Below are positions 8,553-17,744 of a DNA stretch of 40,063 nt, piece after piece. The position numbers and the translations under genes are program-made. The DNA is from Candidatus Dormiibacterota bacterium. GTDB taxonomy: Bacteria; Vulcanimicrobiota; Vulcanimicrobiia; Vulcanimicrobiales; Vulcanimicrobiaceae. The stretch is from positions 1 through 40,063 of the forward strand of contig DATKRS010000015.1 in assembly GCA_035532035.1 (NCBI GenBank), read 5' to 3'. The notes under the pieces were generated by a model. That model did no database searches, was not told the origin of the DNA, and was given only the letters and a program-made list of their open reading frames with translations. The stretch's first letter is position 1; the number at the start of each line of letters is the position of its first letter.

Positions 8553-9899
8553 GTGTTCCAGCCGGCAACTGTCGCAATCGTCGGTCGGCCGAACGTCGGC
8601 AAGAGCGCGCTCTTCAATCGCCTGGTCGGCCGGCGCCTCGCAATCGTCGAGGCGACTGCCGGCGTCACGCGCGACCGGCTCTACGCTCTCGCGGAGTGGC
8701 GCGGCTCCTTTTTCACCCTCGTGGACACCGCCGGCATCGATCCCGATGCCGGCCACGGCGACATCGAGGCCTCCACGAGCCGCCAAGCGGAGGTGGCCGC
8801 GCAACAGGCGGACGTCGTGCTCTTTGCCGTGGACGCACAGGTCGGTCGCCAGCCGCTGGACGAGGACGTCGCGCGCATCCTGCGCTCCACGCGGCGGCCG
8901 GTCGTACTCGTCGCGAACAAATCGGAATCGCCGAGCGCGGCGGCATCGGCGCTCGCCGAGTTCGCGCCGCTCGGCTTCGGCGAGCCGGTCACGGTCTCCG
9001 CAATCCACGGTGAGGGGACGGGCGACCTCCTCGATCGCATCGTCGAGCTACTGCCCACGCCAACGGCGACGCCCGACGACGAGAAGGAGCTCGCGATCGC
9101 CATCGTCGGCCGCCCGAATGTCGGCAAGAGCTCGCTGCTCAATGCCCTTCTCGGCGAAGAGCGCGCGATCGTCTCGGAGGTTCCCGGGACGACGCGCGAT
9201 GCGATCGACACGATCATGCGACGTCACGAGCGCACGCTGCGCCTCATCGACACGGCGGGCATGCGCAAAAAACCCGAGGCGCACGGCGCGATCGAATATT
9301 ATGCCGCGCTGCGCTCTCTTGCGGCGATCGCACGCTGCGACATCGCCCTCCTGCTCTTCGATTCGACGGCAGGCGTGACGGCGCTCGACCGCCGGCTGGC
9401 CGGCATCGTCATCGAGGAGCGCAAAGGGCTTATCTTGGTCGGCAACAAGTGGGATCTCGCGCGCGAGCAAGGCGGTGACTTCAGCCAAGGGGAGCTTGCC
9501 AACGCCGTGCACGATCTTCTGCCGTTCGCGCGCTTTGCGCCGGTAACGTTCCTCTCTGCGAAGACGCATCGCCGGCTCGGCAGCCTCATCCCCCTCGTCG
9601 AGCAGATCGCCGAAAATCTCGACCGCCGCATTCCGACCGCGGCACTCAATACCATCGTGCGCGACGCCGTCCTCACCCATCCCGCCCCGGCGGTTGGCGG
9701 GCGAATGCTGCGCGTCTTCTACGCCTCGCAACCGCAGACGCACCCGCCGCTCTTCGTCTTCCACTGTAACGATCCGACCCTCGTGCAGCCGTCGTACGAA
9801 CGCTTTCTCGAAAACGTGCTGCGCCGTCATTGCGATTTTACGGGTGTTCCGCTCAGCTTTCAGTTCCGTCCCCGTCGCACCGAGGAGGCCGGCGCATGA
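8553..9899 (+). CDS. der: Ribosome-associated GTPase Der (EngA)
   Basis: Tandem-domain GTPase needed for 50S subunit maturation, 448 residues. The two G domains each begin with GRPNVGKS (Lys17 in the first; the second about 180 residues later), followed by DTAG motifs. The second domain has canonical NKWDL, while the first reads NKSE instead of NKxD. The C-terminal KH-like domain ends with the characteristic FTGVPLSFQFRPR. The frame is open far upstream, but homology starts at the GTG at 8553 (VFQPATVAIVGRPN). The stop overlaps the plsY start (ATGA), so the two are translationally coupled. Confidence 0.95.
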   Translation: MFQPATVAIVGRPNVGKSALFNRLVGRRLAIVEATAGVTRDRLYALAEWRGSFFTLVDTAGIDPDAGHGDIEASTSRQAEVAAQQADVVLFAVDAQVGRQPLDEDVARILRSTRRPVVLVANKSESPSAAASALAEFAPLGFGEPVTVSAIHGEGTGDLLDRIVELLPTPTATPDDEKELAIAIVGRPNVGKSSLLNALLGEERAIVSEVPGTTRDAIDTIMRRHERTLRLIDTAGMRKKPEAHGAIEYYAALRSLAAIARCDIALLLFDSTAGVTALDRRLAGIVIEERKGLILVGNKWDLAREQGGDFSQGELANAVHDLLPFARFAPVTFLSAKTHRRLGSLIPLVEQIAENLDRRIPTAALNTIVRDAVLTHPAPAVGGRMLRVFYASQPQTHPPLFVFHCNDPTLVQPSYERFLENVLRRHCDFTGVPLSFQFRPRRTEEAGA

Positions 9900-10510
9900 C
9901 TCTCTTCCTGATCGCCCTTTGCGCATTCGCCATCGGCTCGATTCCGTTCGGCTACCTCGTGGGATACTTCGGGTACCGCAAGGACATCCGCGAGCACGGG
10001 TCGGGAAACATCGGCGCGATGAACGCGCTGCGGTCCCTTGGGAAGACGGGCGCGGCCGCCGTTCTCGTGCTCGACGCCGCCAAGGGGTTCGCACCGGCGT
10101 TCTTCGTCGCCGAACGCGGCTACGGCGATACCGCCGCCTCAATCGCCGCCGCTGCCGCGGTGCTCGGCCATTGCTTCTCGCCGTGGCTTCGCGGCCGCGG
10201 AGGCAAAGGCGTGGCAACCTCGTTCGGCGCGATCTTCGCGCTCAACGTCTACGCCGGGACGATCGCAGTACTCGGCTGGATTGCCGGAGCGCTCGCAACG
10301 CAATACTCGTCGATGGGCTCCTTCTTCGGCAGCCTGCTCGCGCCGATTGCGCTCTACATCTTCTCCTACGGTTCCCTCGCGCAGACGCTCTACGGCGTTT
10401 TTGCGCTGCTTCTCATCGCCTATACGCATCGCGAAAACATCGCTCGCTTGAGAGAAGGAACGGAGAACCCCATCCGCCTATCAGGCGCGAGTAATGATAT
10501 CGTCGAATGA
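9896..10510 (+). CDS. plsY: Glycerol-3-phosphate acyltransferase PlsY
   Basis: Membrane acyltransferase that moves an acyl group from acyl-phosphate to glycerol-3-phosphate, the first step of phospholipid synthesis. The 204-residue, strongly hydrophobic protein has the three conserved cytoplasmic motifs: GSIPFGYLVG near the N-terminus, GSGNIGAMNALR (family consensus GSGNIGATNVLR) and GRGGKGVAT. The ATG at 9896 has GAGGAGG seven bases upstream and overlaps the der stop; an upstream in-frame ATG at 9830 would lie within der. The end overlaps efp by 17 bases. Confidence 0.93.
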   Translation: MTLFLIALCAFAIGSIPFGYLVGYFGYRKDIREHGSGNIGAMNALRSLGKTGAAAVLVLDAAKGFAPAFFVAERGYGDTAASIAAAAAVLGHCFSPWLRGRGGKGVATSFGAIFALNVYAGTIAVLGWIAGALATQYSSMGSFFGSLLAPIALYIFSYGSLAQTLYGVFALLLIAYTHRENIARLREGTENPIRLSGASNDIVE

Positions 10511-11057
10511 TCTGCGCAACGGCGTCACCATCAGCGTGGACGGCCAGCTCTGGACCGTCATCGAGTTCCTCCACGTCAAGCCCGGGAAAGGCTCCGCCTT
10601 CGTCCGCACGCGTTTGAAGAACGTCAAGACGGGCACCACGCTCGAGCGGACGTTCCGCGCGGGCGAGAAGCTCGAGCGTGCGACGCTGGACAACCGCGGA
10701 ATGCAGATGCTGTACAACGACGCCGACGGATTTCACTTCATGGACCAAGAGTCGTTCGAGAACGTCACGCTGCAGCGCGAGCTGATCGGCGATCCCGCGG
10801 ATTTCCTGAAAGACGGCATGGTCGTCGACGTGCAGTTCCACGACGGCGTCCCGATCGGCGTCGAACTTCCGGCGCACGTGGAGATCACAATCGTCGAAAC
10901 GGACCCGGGGTTCAGAGGCGACACGGCGACGAACGTCACGAAGCCGGCGAAGCTCGAGACCGGCGCAACCGTGCAAGTCCCGCTCTTCGTCGAAAGCGGC
11001 GACGTCATTCGCATCGATACGCGCGATCGCCGTTACATCGGCCGCGTCAGCTCCTAG
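10494..11057 (+). CDS. efp: Elongation factor P
   Basis: Relieves ribosome stalling at consecutive prolines. The 187-residue length is typical. The N-terminal KOW-like domain carries the loop KPGKGSAF with Lys32 at the tip, the residue that is modified in lysine-type EF-Ps; no modification enzyme is seen in this window. The C-terminal OB domain ends with VPLFVESGDVIRIDTRDRRYIGRV, the usual EF-P ending. The ATG at 10494 lies inside the 3' end of plsY, so expression is tied to that gene. Confidence 0.97.
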   Translation: MISSNDLRNGVTISVDGQLWTVIEFLHVKPGKGSAFVRTRLKNVKTGTTLERTFRAGEKLERATLDNRGMQMLYNDADGFHFMDQESFENVTLQRELIGDPADFLKDGMVVDVQFHDGVPIGVELPAHVEITIVETDPGFRGDTATNVTKPAKLETGATVQVPLFVESGDVIRIDTRDRRYIGRVSS

Positions 11058-11066
11058 CGGTCCGCG

Positions 11067-11840
11067 GTGATCACCGCCGTCGAGCTCCTCATCGCAGCCT
11101 TCTTGGCAAGCGTCTTCGGCTCGATGGTCGGCCTCGGTGGCGGCTTCATCCTCGTGCCGGTACTGCGCCTTTTCTTCGGTCTCGGGCCGGCCGAAGCCGC
11201 GGGAACGGCCCTCGTGCTCGTCGTCGCGAATAGCGGCAGCGGGGCGTTCACCTATCTTCTACAGCAGCGCGTGCACGTGCGCGTCGGCCTGCTCTTCGCC
11301 GCGGGCGGCTTGCCGGGAAGCATCGCCGGGGCTGTACTCGCCAAGCACATCTCCGCTACGCTCTTCGACGCTTTACTGGCACTCCTGCTCTTCACGGTCG
11401 CAGTCGACATGGTGCTGCGACGCGCCAAACACGTGTCGGAACGGGAAGACTCTACCAGACACGTGCACACGCTGCGTGGTATGCCTACGGCTGCCGCGGT
11501 CGCCGTCGGATTCGGCGTCGGCTTGGTGTCGAGTCTCTTCGGCATCGGCGGCGGCGTCGTGCTGGTGCCGACGCTGCTCTATTTCTCGGATCTGCCCGCG
11601 CATGCGATCAGCGCCACCTCACATTTCGGCATCGTTCTCACGTCGCCGGTCGGGCTCACGGTCCACGCCTTTCAGCACGACATTCGCGTCCGCGACATCG
11701 TCCCGCTCGTCATCGGCGGCCTCTGCGGCGGGCCGATCGGGGCGCGCCTCTCGCTACGCCTACGGTCGCGACAGCTTTTGATCTTCGTCGCCGTCGCTCT
11801 CGCGGTCGGCGCGATATCCCTGGTTCTGCGCCATCTGTAG
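11067..11840 (+). CDS. TauE/SafE-family membrane permease
   Basis: An integral membrane protein of 257 residues with about eight hydrophobic segments and the internal repeat typical of TauE/SafE (DUF81) anion permeases: GLGGGFILVP near residue 24 and GIGGGVVLVP in the second half. Family members move sulfite, sulfoacetate and other organosulfur anions; the substrate here cannot be read from sequence. A short polar loop (about residues 113-135, REDSTRHVHTLRG) separates the halves. Start is GTG at 11067, nine bases after efp, so it is likely the last gene of der-plsY-efp, without an obvious functional link. Confidence 0.85.
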   Translation: MITAVELLIAAFLASVFGSMVGLGGGFILVPVLRLFFGLGPAEAAGTALVLVVANSGSGAFTYLLQQRVHVRVGLLFAAGGLPGSIAGAVLAKHISATLFDALLALLLFTVAVDMVLRRAKHVSEREDSTRHVHTLRGMPTAAAVAVGFGVGLVSSLFGIGGGVVLVPTLLYFSDLPAHAISATSHFGIVLTSPVGLTVHAFQHDIRVRDIVPLVIGGLCGGPIGARLSLRLRSRQLLIFVAVALAVGAISLVLRHL

Positions 11841-11853
11841 AACCGCCCGAGGG

Positions 11854-11882
11854 TTGACGCCCGCGCGCGTTCTTGCTATATC
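11854..11882 (+). promoter_or_regulatory. Sigma70-type promoter for the MFS gene, near-leaderless
   Basis: TTGACG at 11854-11859 is followed after exactly 17 bases by TATATC at 11877-11882. Transcription would start near 11889-11890, two or three bases before the ATG at 11892, leaving no room for a Shine-Dalgarno sequence. The match to the -35/-10 consensus and the AT-rich patch in GC-rich surroundings are visible; promoter activity is inferred. Confidence 0.65.
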
Positions 11883-11891
11883 TCTGCGTCT

Positions 11892-13121
11892 ATGGTCGCC
11901 GTTGCGCGGCTCGCGCCGAGCGTCTTTTCCTCGCGCGGGTTCCGACAGTATTTTCTCGGACAATCGCTGAGCCTGCTCGGCGACGGCCTTCGCACGCTCG
12001 CAATTCCGCTCTTCGCGTATCACCTCACGCACTCGGCGCTCTCGACCGGCGCCTCGCTCGCATGCGAGATCGGTCCCTTCTCGCTCTTTGGGTTGGTCGG
12101 CGGATCGCTCGCTGACCGGCTCGACCGCCGAAAGCTCATGATCGCATGCGACGCTATTCGCTGTGCGGTCATGGCCGGGTTCGCCGTCGCCTACGCGATG
12201 CACGTCCTCACAATGCCGATGATCTATAGCGGGCTCGTCGTTATTTCCATTGCAGCGGCGGCGTTCCTGAGCGCGCAGTCCTCGTCGATACCGTATCTCG
12301 TCGGCAAGGATCGCACGACCGAGGCAGTCGCCGTCCTCATCGGCGCGGAGAACTTCTCGAACCTCGTCATGCCGACGCTCGGCGGGGCGCTCTTTGCGAT
12401 CTTCGGCCCCTTTCCGGCGCTCATCATCAACGCCGCGACGTACTTCGCGTCGCAGCTCTCGCTGATGCGCATCCCGACGCTCGGCCCGGAGCAGATCCAC
12501 GGCTTGCCCTCGCCGCGCCAGTTACGTGCGGACATTGCGCTCGGCTTTCGCACGCTCTTGGCAGATCGCGGCATGCGCGCGCAGGCTGCGCTTGCGTTCG
12601 GCTTCAATCTCTTCGCCTTCGGAGGATACTCGATCCTAATCCCGTTCCTGAAGACGGGGTTTGCGGCGAGCGACCGCGAGATCGGTTTCTTCCTCGGGGT
12701 CACCGCCGTCGGCGCCGTCGTCGGCACGCTCTTCTCGACGGTCAACGCCCGCCGCTGGCCGTTCGGCCGGGCGCTCGTCATCGCGTACCTGATCGACGCT
12801 TTCCTCTTCATTCCGGTCGTTCTAACGCACGATCTATGGCTCGCGGCCGCGTGCTGGGCCGGGTCGAACGTCGCTGCAAGCTTCGAGATCGCGCAGATCA
12901 TCGGCTTCCGTCTGCGCATCGCGCCGGCGGAGCTCGTCGGCCGCGTAATGGGAGCGGTACGGCTCGTCGTTCTCGGCGGAATGTTGCCTGGCGTCCTTGT
13001 CTTCGGATGGATCGCCGATCACCGCAGCGCGCACCTTGCGATGAGCATCATGGTGCTAGGCTTCGTGGCGCTGGCCGTCGTAGCGTTCTGTACGCCCGCC
13101 GTACGAAACGAGGCCCGCTGA
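11892..13121 (+). CDS. MFS transporter (EntS/MFS_3-like)
   Basis: A 409-residue major facilitator with about twelve hydrophobic segments. The N-terminal FRQYFLGQSLSLLGDGLRTLAIP and GGSLADRLDRRKLM (loop 2-3 signature, Dx-R-x-x-RR type) resemble the EntS/MFS_3 group, which contains exporters of enterobactin and other small molecules, usually by proton exchange. The substrate is unknown. The ATG at 11892 sits directly behind the promoter and lacks a ribosome-binding site, suggesting leaderless translation. The stop overlaps the next start as TGATG, so a secreted protein is co-translated. Confidence 0.88.
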   Translation: MVAVARLAPSVFSSRGFRQYFLGQSLSLLGDGLRTLAIPLFAYHLTHSALSTGASLACEIGPFSLFGLVGGSLADRLDRRKLMIACDAIRCAVMAGFAVAYAMHVLTMPMIYSGLVVISIAAAAFLSAQSSSIPYLVGKDRTTEAVAVLIGAENFSNLVMPTLGGALFAIFGPFPALIINAATYFASQLSLMRIPTLGPEQIHGLPSPRQLRADIALGFRTLLADRGMRAQAALAFGFNLFAFGGYSILIPFLKTGFAASDREIGFFLGVTAVGAVVGTLFSTVNARRWPFGRALVIAYLIDAFLFIPVVLTHDLWLAAACWAGSNVAASFEIAQIIGFRLRIAPAELVGRVMGAVRLVVLGGMLPGVLVFGWIADHRSAHLAMSIMVLGFVALAVVAFCTPAVRNEAR

Positions 13122-14182
13122 TGCTTCTCCTAAGTGCGATCCTCGCGCTCTCGCTGCCGCCCCACACGCATATCGCTGCGCAAGAGCAGCGCGTGCCGAT
13201 GCGGGTAAGCGCAGACGGCATCGTCGCGGCGAACGTGACGCTGATCGGCGCGAGCGGCGCGTCGAGGATCGTCGTCTGGGACCACGCGCTCCATGCCACG
13301 CTCCTATCGCCGCCTTCTGCGCTGCAGCCCGGAGAGCTCTCCGCAGGGCTGGCGCTCGGAGGCTTCGGGGGTCCTTCGACGCTCTACGTGACGCGCGTGG
13401 CGTCGATGGAGCTCGAGGCAGGCGGAAATCGCCTCACGCCGGTTGCGTACCTCGGGACCTTGTCCGCGCCGCTCGTCCTCGCGCCGTGTGCGAAGATCAC
13501 GCAGCCCGACTTCCTTCCGTACGTCGACGACGTCACCGCGAACGGCATCTACATCACGTACGAATCGCCGGATTCGCCGGAGGTGCTCGACGGCGCCACG
13601 ACCAGCGCCCTGGCACCATACGCCGTGTTGTTCGACGAGGGTTCGTGCACGCTTCTCGGCCGTGCGTCGATTCGAGGCGCGAGCGACGGTTACGTCGTCG
13701 GTTTCCGCGGTTACTTAGGGGCGTTCATCGCGCCGACCGATCTCAACATCGAGACGCAGCGGTACGTCGCCGTGCGCATCCACGGAGGGACGCTCTCCGA
13801 ACTCGGCCCCGGCGTCGCGATGGCCGTCTCTCCAGACGGGACCGCCGTGGGCGCCGATGAGCTGCCCGGACTCCACGATGCGAGCGCGCCTCACGCCATG
13901 CTTTGGCGCCCGGACGGCACGCACGTCGCTCTCGCACCGCATGCGCGCTCGAGCGTCGCGTACGCGATCGATGAAGACGATACCGTTATCGGCACGCTCG
14001 CCGGCACCGACGGAAAGCCTTATGCGTTTATCTGGGCTGACGGACGGCTGCATTTGCTCGACGACGTCGTTCCCGCGAGAGGATGGCATTTCGAAGCCGC
14101 ATTCGCGTTCGGCCCACGCGAAGAGATCCTCGGCACCGGGACGCGCCATGGCGTGCAGAGCGCTTTCGAGATCGCGGAGTAA
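13121..14182 (+). CDS. Secreted HAF-repeat-like protein
   Basis: A 353-residue protein with an N-terminal hydrophobic stretch (LLLSAILALSL, residues 2-12) that fits a short signal peptide, followed by a mainly beta, glycine- and alanine-rich chain. The second half has repeated units of the type PHAMLWRPDGTHVALAPHA and PYAFIWADGRLHLLDDV, with interspersed GTxxGxD segments, similar to HAF extracellular repeats seen in bacterial surface proteins. No catalytic motif is recognised. The ATG at 13121 overlaps the MFS stop. An upstream in-frame ATG at 12836 would be inside the MFS gene and is rejected. Function unknown; exported location is inferred. Confidence 0.7.
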   Translation: MLLLSAILALSLPPHTHIAAQEQRVPMRVSADGIVAANVTLIGASGASRIVVWDHALHATLLSPPSALQPGELSAGLALGGFGGPSTLYVTRVASMELEAGGNRLTPVAYLGTLSAPLVLAPCAKITQPDFLPYVDDVTANGIYITYESPDSPEVLDGATTSALAPYAVLFDEGSCTLLGRASIRGASDGYVVGFRGYLGAFIAPTDLNIETQRYVAVRIHGGTLSELGPGVAMAVSPDGTAVGADELPGLHDASAPHAMLWRPDGTHVALAPHARSSVAYAIDEDDTVIGTLAGTDGKPYAFIWADGRLHLLDDVVPARGWHFEAAFAFGPREEILGTGTRHGVQSAFEIAE

Positions 14183-14193
14183 CGCTCGCCTCG

Positions 14194-15675
14194 ATGACAG
14201 ACATGGTCGCGCGCTACCCGGCGCTGTCCGTCGAGCTGGGAGCGGTCTTCGTTTTGATCGCGGCATTCGCTTCGCGCATCCTGTTGAACCGTCTCGGCAT
14301 CCCTTCGATCGTCACTCTGCTTGGATTTGGATTGATTGCGGGCCCGAGCGGAATCGATTTCGTTCGGCTCGACCTGACGAACCCCGGAACGAGAGCCCTC
14401 CTGCAGCTTGCCGTCGTCATCGTTCTCTTCGAAGCCACGCTACGCCTCGATCTTCGAGGAGTCCCAAAGACGACGATCGCCCTGCTCGCGGTTGCCGGTC
14501 CGGCATTGACTCTCGCAATCGTGCCGAGAGTAGTCCAAGCCTACCATTTCAGCCACTTGTTGGCCTCGATGATTGCTGCTATATGTATCGTGACCGGGCC
14601 CACGGTCATCGGTCCGCTCATGGCGCGAGTGCGCCCTCGGTCATCAGTTGCACATCTGCTGGAATCGGAGGGGCTCGTCCTCGACGCCCTGGGCGTCATC
14701 ATTGCCGCCGTGGTCTTTGCAACGTACACGTCGCGTCCCGGGACGCCGCTCGAGGCAAGTTGGCAGGTAACGCAGCGCATCGGAACCGGCATCGTGCTTG
14801 GCGCGGCATGGGGCGTTCTCGGTCGCTACGTTCTGACGTGGACGGCACGCTGGTCCAGCGACATCAGCAAGGTGGGAGTACTGCTGCTGGGCCTCGGTGC
14901 GTACGCCACCTCGGAGTGGGTCTCGCACGAAAGCGGCTTGGTCGCCGTCGTGCTGTGCGGCTTTCTGCTCGATTTTCGAGTCCTTCCTCACGAACGGCTC
15001 GTGCGTGCGTTCAAGGAGGACCTCTCCATGCTCGCGCTCTCGACCGTGTTCGTCCTATTAGCCTCGCAGATCCGGGTCGAGCAGTTAGGGCCGCTCGTGA
15101 TCCCAGCGATGGCTATCGTCGGCGCACTCGTCGGGATTCGGGTCGTTACTGTGGCTTTAGCAACCTTCCGCAGTGCCTTTACGCTCCCCGAGCGGTTGCT
15201 CACGATGTCCGTCTTCCCTCGCGGCATCGTCGCGGTCTCGCTGGCGACCTATTACGCAACGCAGATTCCGGCATGGGGCCTACGCGGAGGCGACCGTCTG
15301 GCTGGCATCTTGTTTCTCGTCGTCGTCTTCACCATCGCGATCTCCACGCCGAGCGCCATTGCAGTCGCGTTGCGGTTGAGGCTCCAGATGCCCACCGTCG
15401 TCATTGCCGGCATTACGCCGGCAACCTTGGAAAGCGCTCGCCGGTACAAGCGCTCGGGCCATACTCCTGTCTTGATCGATCTGGACGAGCAGGCCGTAGC
15501 ACTCGCACGATCCCATGACTTCGAAGCAGTCACCGCAATCGACCGGCTCCAGGTTGCCCGCATCGTTCGCGAGCGCGGCGCAAAGATATTGATCGTCGAC
15601 TCGACCGCGCGCTGGGACGATTTCGACAGGCGATCCCTTCCGGATCTCGTCACGGTGTTGGGGCCGGAGGGATAA
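14194..15675 (+). CDS. Cation:proton antiporter (CPA/NhaP-like) with C-terminal Rossmann-like domain
   Basis: A 493-residue protein. Residues ~1-395 form a membrane domain of about twelve segments with TGPTVIGPLMARVRP and LESEGLVLDALG, matching the NhaP-type motifs where the aspartate takes part in cation/proton exchange. Residues ~396-493 (VVIAGITPATLESARRYKRSGH, VLIDLDEQAVALA) look like a TrkA-N/Rossmann domain, but the glycine-rich loop is poor, so nucleotide binding is doubtful. It probably exports Na+ or K+ against protons. It starts 11 bases after the HAF-like gene and ends four bases before convergent fumC. Confidence 0.87.
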   Translation: MTDMVARYPALSVELGAVFVLIAAFASRILLNRLGIPSIVTLLGFGLIAGPSGIDFVRLDLTNPGTRALLQLAVVIVLFEATLRLDLRGVPKTTIALLAVAGPALTLAIVPRVVQAYHFSHLLASMIAAICIVTGPTVIGPLMARVRPRSSVAHLLESEGLVLDALGVIIAAVVFATYTSRPGTPLEASWQVTQRIGTGIVLGAAWGVLGRYVLTWTARWSSDISKVGVLLLGLGAYATSEWVSHESGLVAVVLCGFLLDFRVLPHERLVRAFKEDLSMLALSTVFVLLASQIRVEQLGPLVIPAMAIVGALVGIRVVTVALATFRSAFTLPERLLTMSVFPRGIVAVSLATYYATQIPAWGLRGGDRLAGILFLVVVFTIAISTPSAIAVALRLRLQMPTVVIAGITPATLESARRYKRSGHTPVLIDLDEQAVALARSHDFEAVTAIDRLQVARIVRERGAKILIVDSTARWDDFDRRSLPDLVTVLGPEG

Positions 15676-15679
15676 GCGC

Positions 15680-17107
15680 CTATTTCGGCTGGGTCATCTC
15701 CGCGGGAACGACGATCTTGTCGTACTGCGCTTCGTCGACGTAACCGAGGGCGAGCGCTGCGGCTTTGAGCGTCGTCTTCTCGTGATGCGCCTTCTTCGCA
15801 ATCTGCGCCGCCTTGTCGTAGCCGATTACGGGCGAGAGGGCGGTAACGACCATCAGCGACTCGTCGAGATGACGTTTGATGACCTCCTCGTTCGGCTCGA
15901 GGCCTTCCACCATGTGGACCCGGAACATCGTGCACGCGTCGCGCAGGAGCGACGTAGAGTGCAGGAAGTTTGCGATCATCACCGGGTTGAAGACGTTCAG
16001 CTCGAAATTGCCTTGCGACGCGCCGAAGCTGATCGCGAGATCGTTGCCGTAGACCTGCACGCAGACCATGGTCATCGCCTCGCTCTGCGTCGGATTCACC
16101 TTTCCCGGCATGATCGAGCTGCCCGGCTCGTTCTCGGGGAGAATCAACTCGCCGATGCCGGCGCGCGGCCCGGAGCCGAGCCAGCGGATGTCGTTGGCGA
16201 TCTTCATCAGGGCGGCGGCAAGCATCTTGGTCGCCCCGGAGGCGAAGACGAAATCGTCGTGCGACGCGAGCGCGGCGAACTTGTTCGGGTGGGAACGAAA
16301 CGGGAGCCCCGTGAGCTCGGCCACTCTCTTTGCCGTCCGTTCGCCGAACTCGGGGTGCGCGTTCAGGCCCGTGCCAACCGCCGTGCCGCCGATCGCCAGA
16401 TCGAAGAGCGGATCGAGCGCTTCGCGGCACGCCTTGATCGCGCGGTCGACCTGCGTCGCATAACCGGAAAACTCTTGCCCGAGCGTCAGCGGGGTTGCGT
16501 CCTGCAGGTGCGTGCGGCCGACCTTCACGATGCCGCGCCACCGCTCGGCCTTGGCGGCCAATGCGTCGCGCAGCGCCTCGACCGGCGGCAGCATCTCGAT
16601 CATCGCTTGCGCCGCGGCCATGTGCATGGCCGTCGGGAACGTGTCGTTCGACGATTGAGACATGTTGACGTGGTCGTTCGGGTGGATAGGCTTCTTCGAG
16701 CCCATCTCTCCCCCGGCGAGCTCGATGGCCCGGTTCGATATCACCTCATTGACGTTCATGTTCGTCTGGGTGCCGGATCCCGTCTGCCAAATGCGCAGCG
16801 GAAAGTGCGCGTCGAGTTTTCCGGCGACGACCTCATCGGCAGCCGCGACGATGAGACGCGTTTCCTCGTCGCCGAGCTTGCCGAGATCGTGGTTGACGAG
16901 CGCGGCGGCTTTCTTCAAGGTCGCCATCGCGCGGATGACGGCGCGCGGCATCACGTCGCGCGGCCAGGCACCTTCCCCGATGTCAAAATGGATGAGCGAC
17001 CGCGCCGATTGCGCACCATAATAGGCGTCCCCCGGAACCTCGATCGAACCCATCGAATCGGATTCGACGCGCGTGTTGGCCCCATTGCTCGAGATGCTGC
17101 TCTTCAT
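15680..17107 (-). CDS. fumC: Fumarate hydratase class II (FumC)
   Basis: Iron-independent fumarase of the TCA cycle, interconverting fumarate and malate. The 475-residue protein has the superfamily signature [11 protein letters not shown], the [18 protein letters not shown] substrate-binding segment, [15 protein letters not shown] and [10 protein letters not shown] with the catalytic histidine. The ATG at 17107 is preferred because AGGGCGG precedes it; an in-frame ATG ten codons upstream (17137) is the alternative. Aspartase and argininosuccinate lyase share the fold, but the length and the HPNDHVN-type motif fit FumC. No TCA partner is adjacent. Confidence 0.95.
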   Translation of the reverse strand: MKSSISSNGANTRVESDSMGSIEVPGDAYYGAQSARSLIHFDIGEGAWPRDVMPRAVIRAMATLKKAAALVNHDLGKLGDEETRLIVAAADEVVAGKLDAHFPLRIWQTGSGTQTNMNVNEVISNRAIELAGGEMGSKKPIHPNDHVNMSQSSNDTFPTAMHMAAAQAMIEMLPPVEALRDALAAKAERWRGIVKVGRTHLQDATPLTLGQEFSGYATQVDRAIKACREALDPLFDLAIGGTAVGTGLNAHPEFGERTAKRVAELTGLPFRSHPNKFAALASHDDFVFASGATKMLAAALMKIANDIRWLGSGPRAGIGELILPENEPGSSIMPGKVNPTQSEAMTMVCVQVYGNDLAISFGASQGNFELNVFNPVMIANFLHSTSLLRDACTMFRVHMVEGLEPNEEVIKRHLDESLMVVTALSPVIGYDKAAQIAKKAHHEKTTLKAAALALGYVDEAQYDKIVVPAEMTQPK

Positions 17108-17149
17108 CGCCGCCCTATTCTCGCGCTTCTTCCGCATGAATGCCCGGCC

Positions 17150-17707
17150 TTAAGTCTCAGGCCGCCGGCCGCGGGCAGCCGTTGCGGCGGTCGCCGTCGA
17201 GCCGACGTGCTTCGTTTCGACGACTTCGTAGATCGCAAGCGGAAACCGCGCGTCGAAGCGCCGCTGATTGCAACGCGGGCAGCTCGCCGGCTTGCCGGGA
17301 ATACGCCGGCGCAGCAGCTCGAAGGAACAAGCGTCGCAGCGCAGGATGTAGCGCCTGGTCGACTCTTTGCGCGGACGCACGTGCCCGAGATCGTGATAGA
17401 TCGAGGTCAGGCCGCACTCGCGCATCTTGCGCCGGAATCGAGAACCGTGCCCTGTGTCGCGAAAGCGATCGTAGCACCAGGCATGGACCATCTCGTGCAG
17501 CAGCGTCTCCTCGAGCGCCTCGGGATACCGGCGAAAATGCTTGGGAGAGAGCTCGATCAGCAACGGCGTGCGGCCGTAGGTGATGCGCCCCGCCGAGTTC
17601 GAGAAACGCGCGTTGTACGCGATCCGGCAATCCGGCGCGGTTCCGTTGAAATGACGGTTGTTCAGCCGAGCAAAGAGCAGCTGCAGCTCCGCTTCTGAAG
17701 GCAGCAC
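17150..17707 (-). CDS. SprT-like zinc metalloprotein
   Basis: A 185-residue protein of the SprT/Spartan-like domain family. HEMVHAW gives the HExxH zinc site about 75 residues in, with a further GHGSRFR histidine. The C-terminal part has a CDAC...CPRC zinc ribbon, as in SprT. Eukaryotic relatives degrade DNA-protein crosslinks; the bacterial role is not established. The GTG at 17707 (VLPSEAELQLLF) is chosen because homology starts there; the longer ATG form at 17779 would overlap the divergent TPR gene and adds only an arginine-rich tail. It ends 42 bases before the fumC start and may share its transcript. Confidence 0.8.
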   Translation of the reverse strand: MLPSEAELQLLFARLNNRHFNGTAPDCRIAYNARFSNSAGRITYGRTPLLIELSPKHFRRYPEALEETLLHEMVHAWCYDRFRDTGHGSRFRRKMRECGLTSIYHDLGHVRPRKESTRRYILRCDACSFELLRRRIPGKPASCPRCNQRRFDARFPLAIYEVVETKHVGSTATAATAARGRRPET

Positions 17708-17744
17708 GGATGATTCTCTTCGCCGCTCGTCCAAACGCCTCTTC

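Noticed and set aside
15782-17698. 638-codon plus-strand ORF opposite fumC and the SprT-like gene
   Set aside because: Shadow frame crossing two well-supported genes, Arg/His-rich without a domain.
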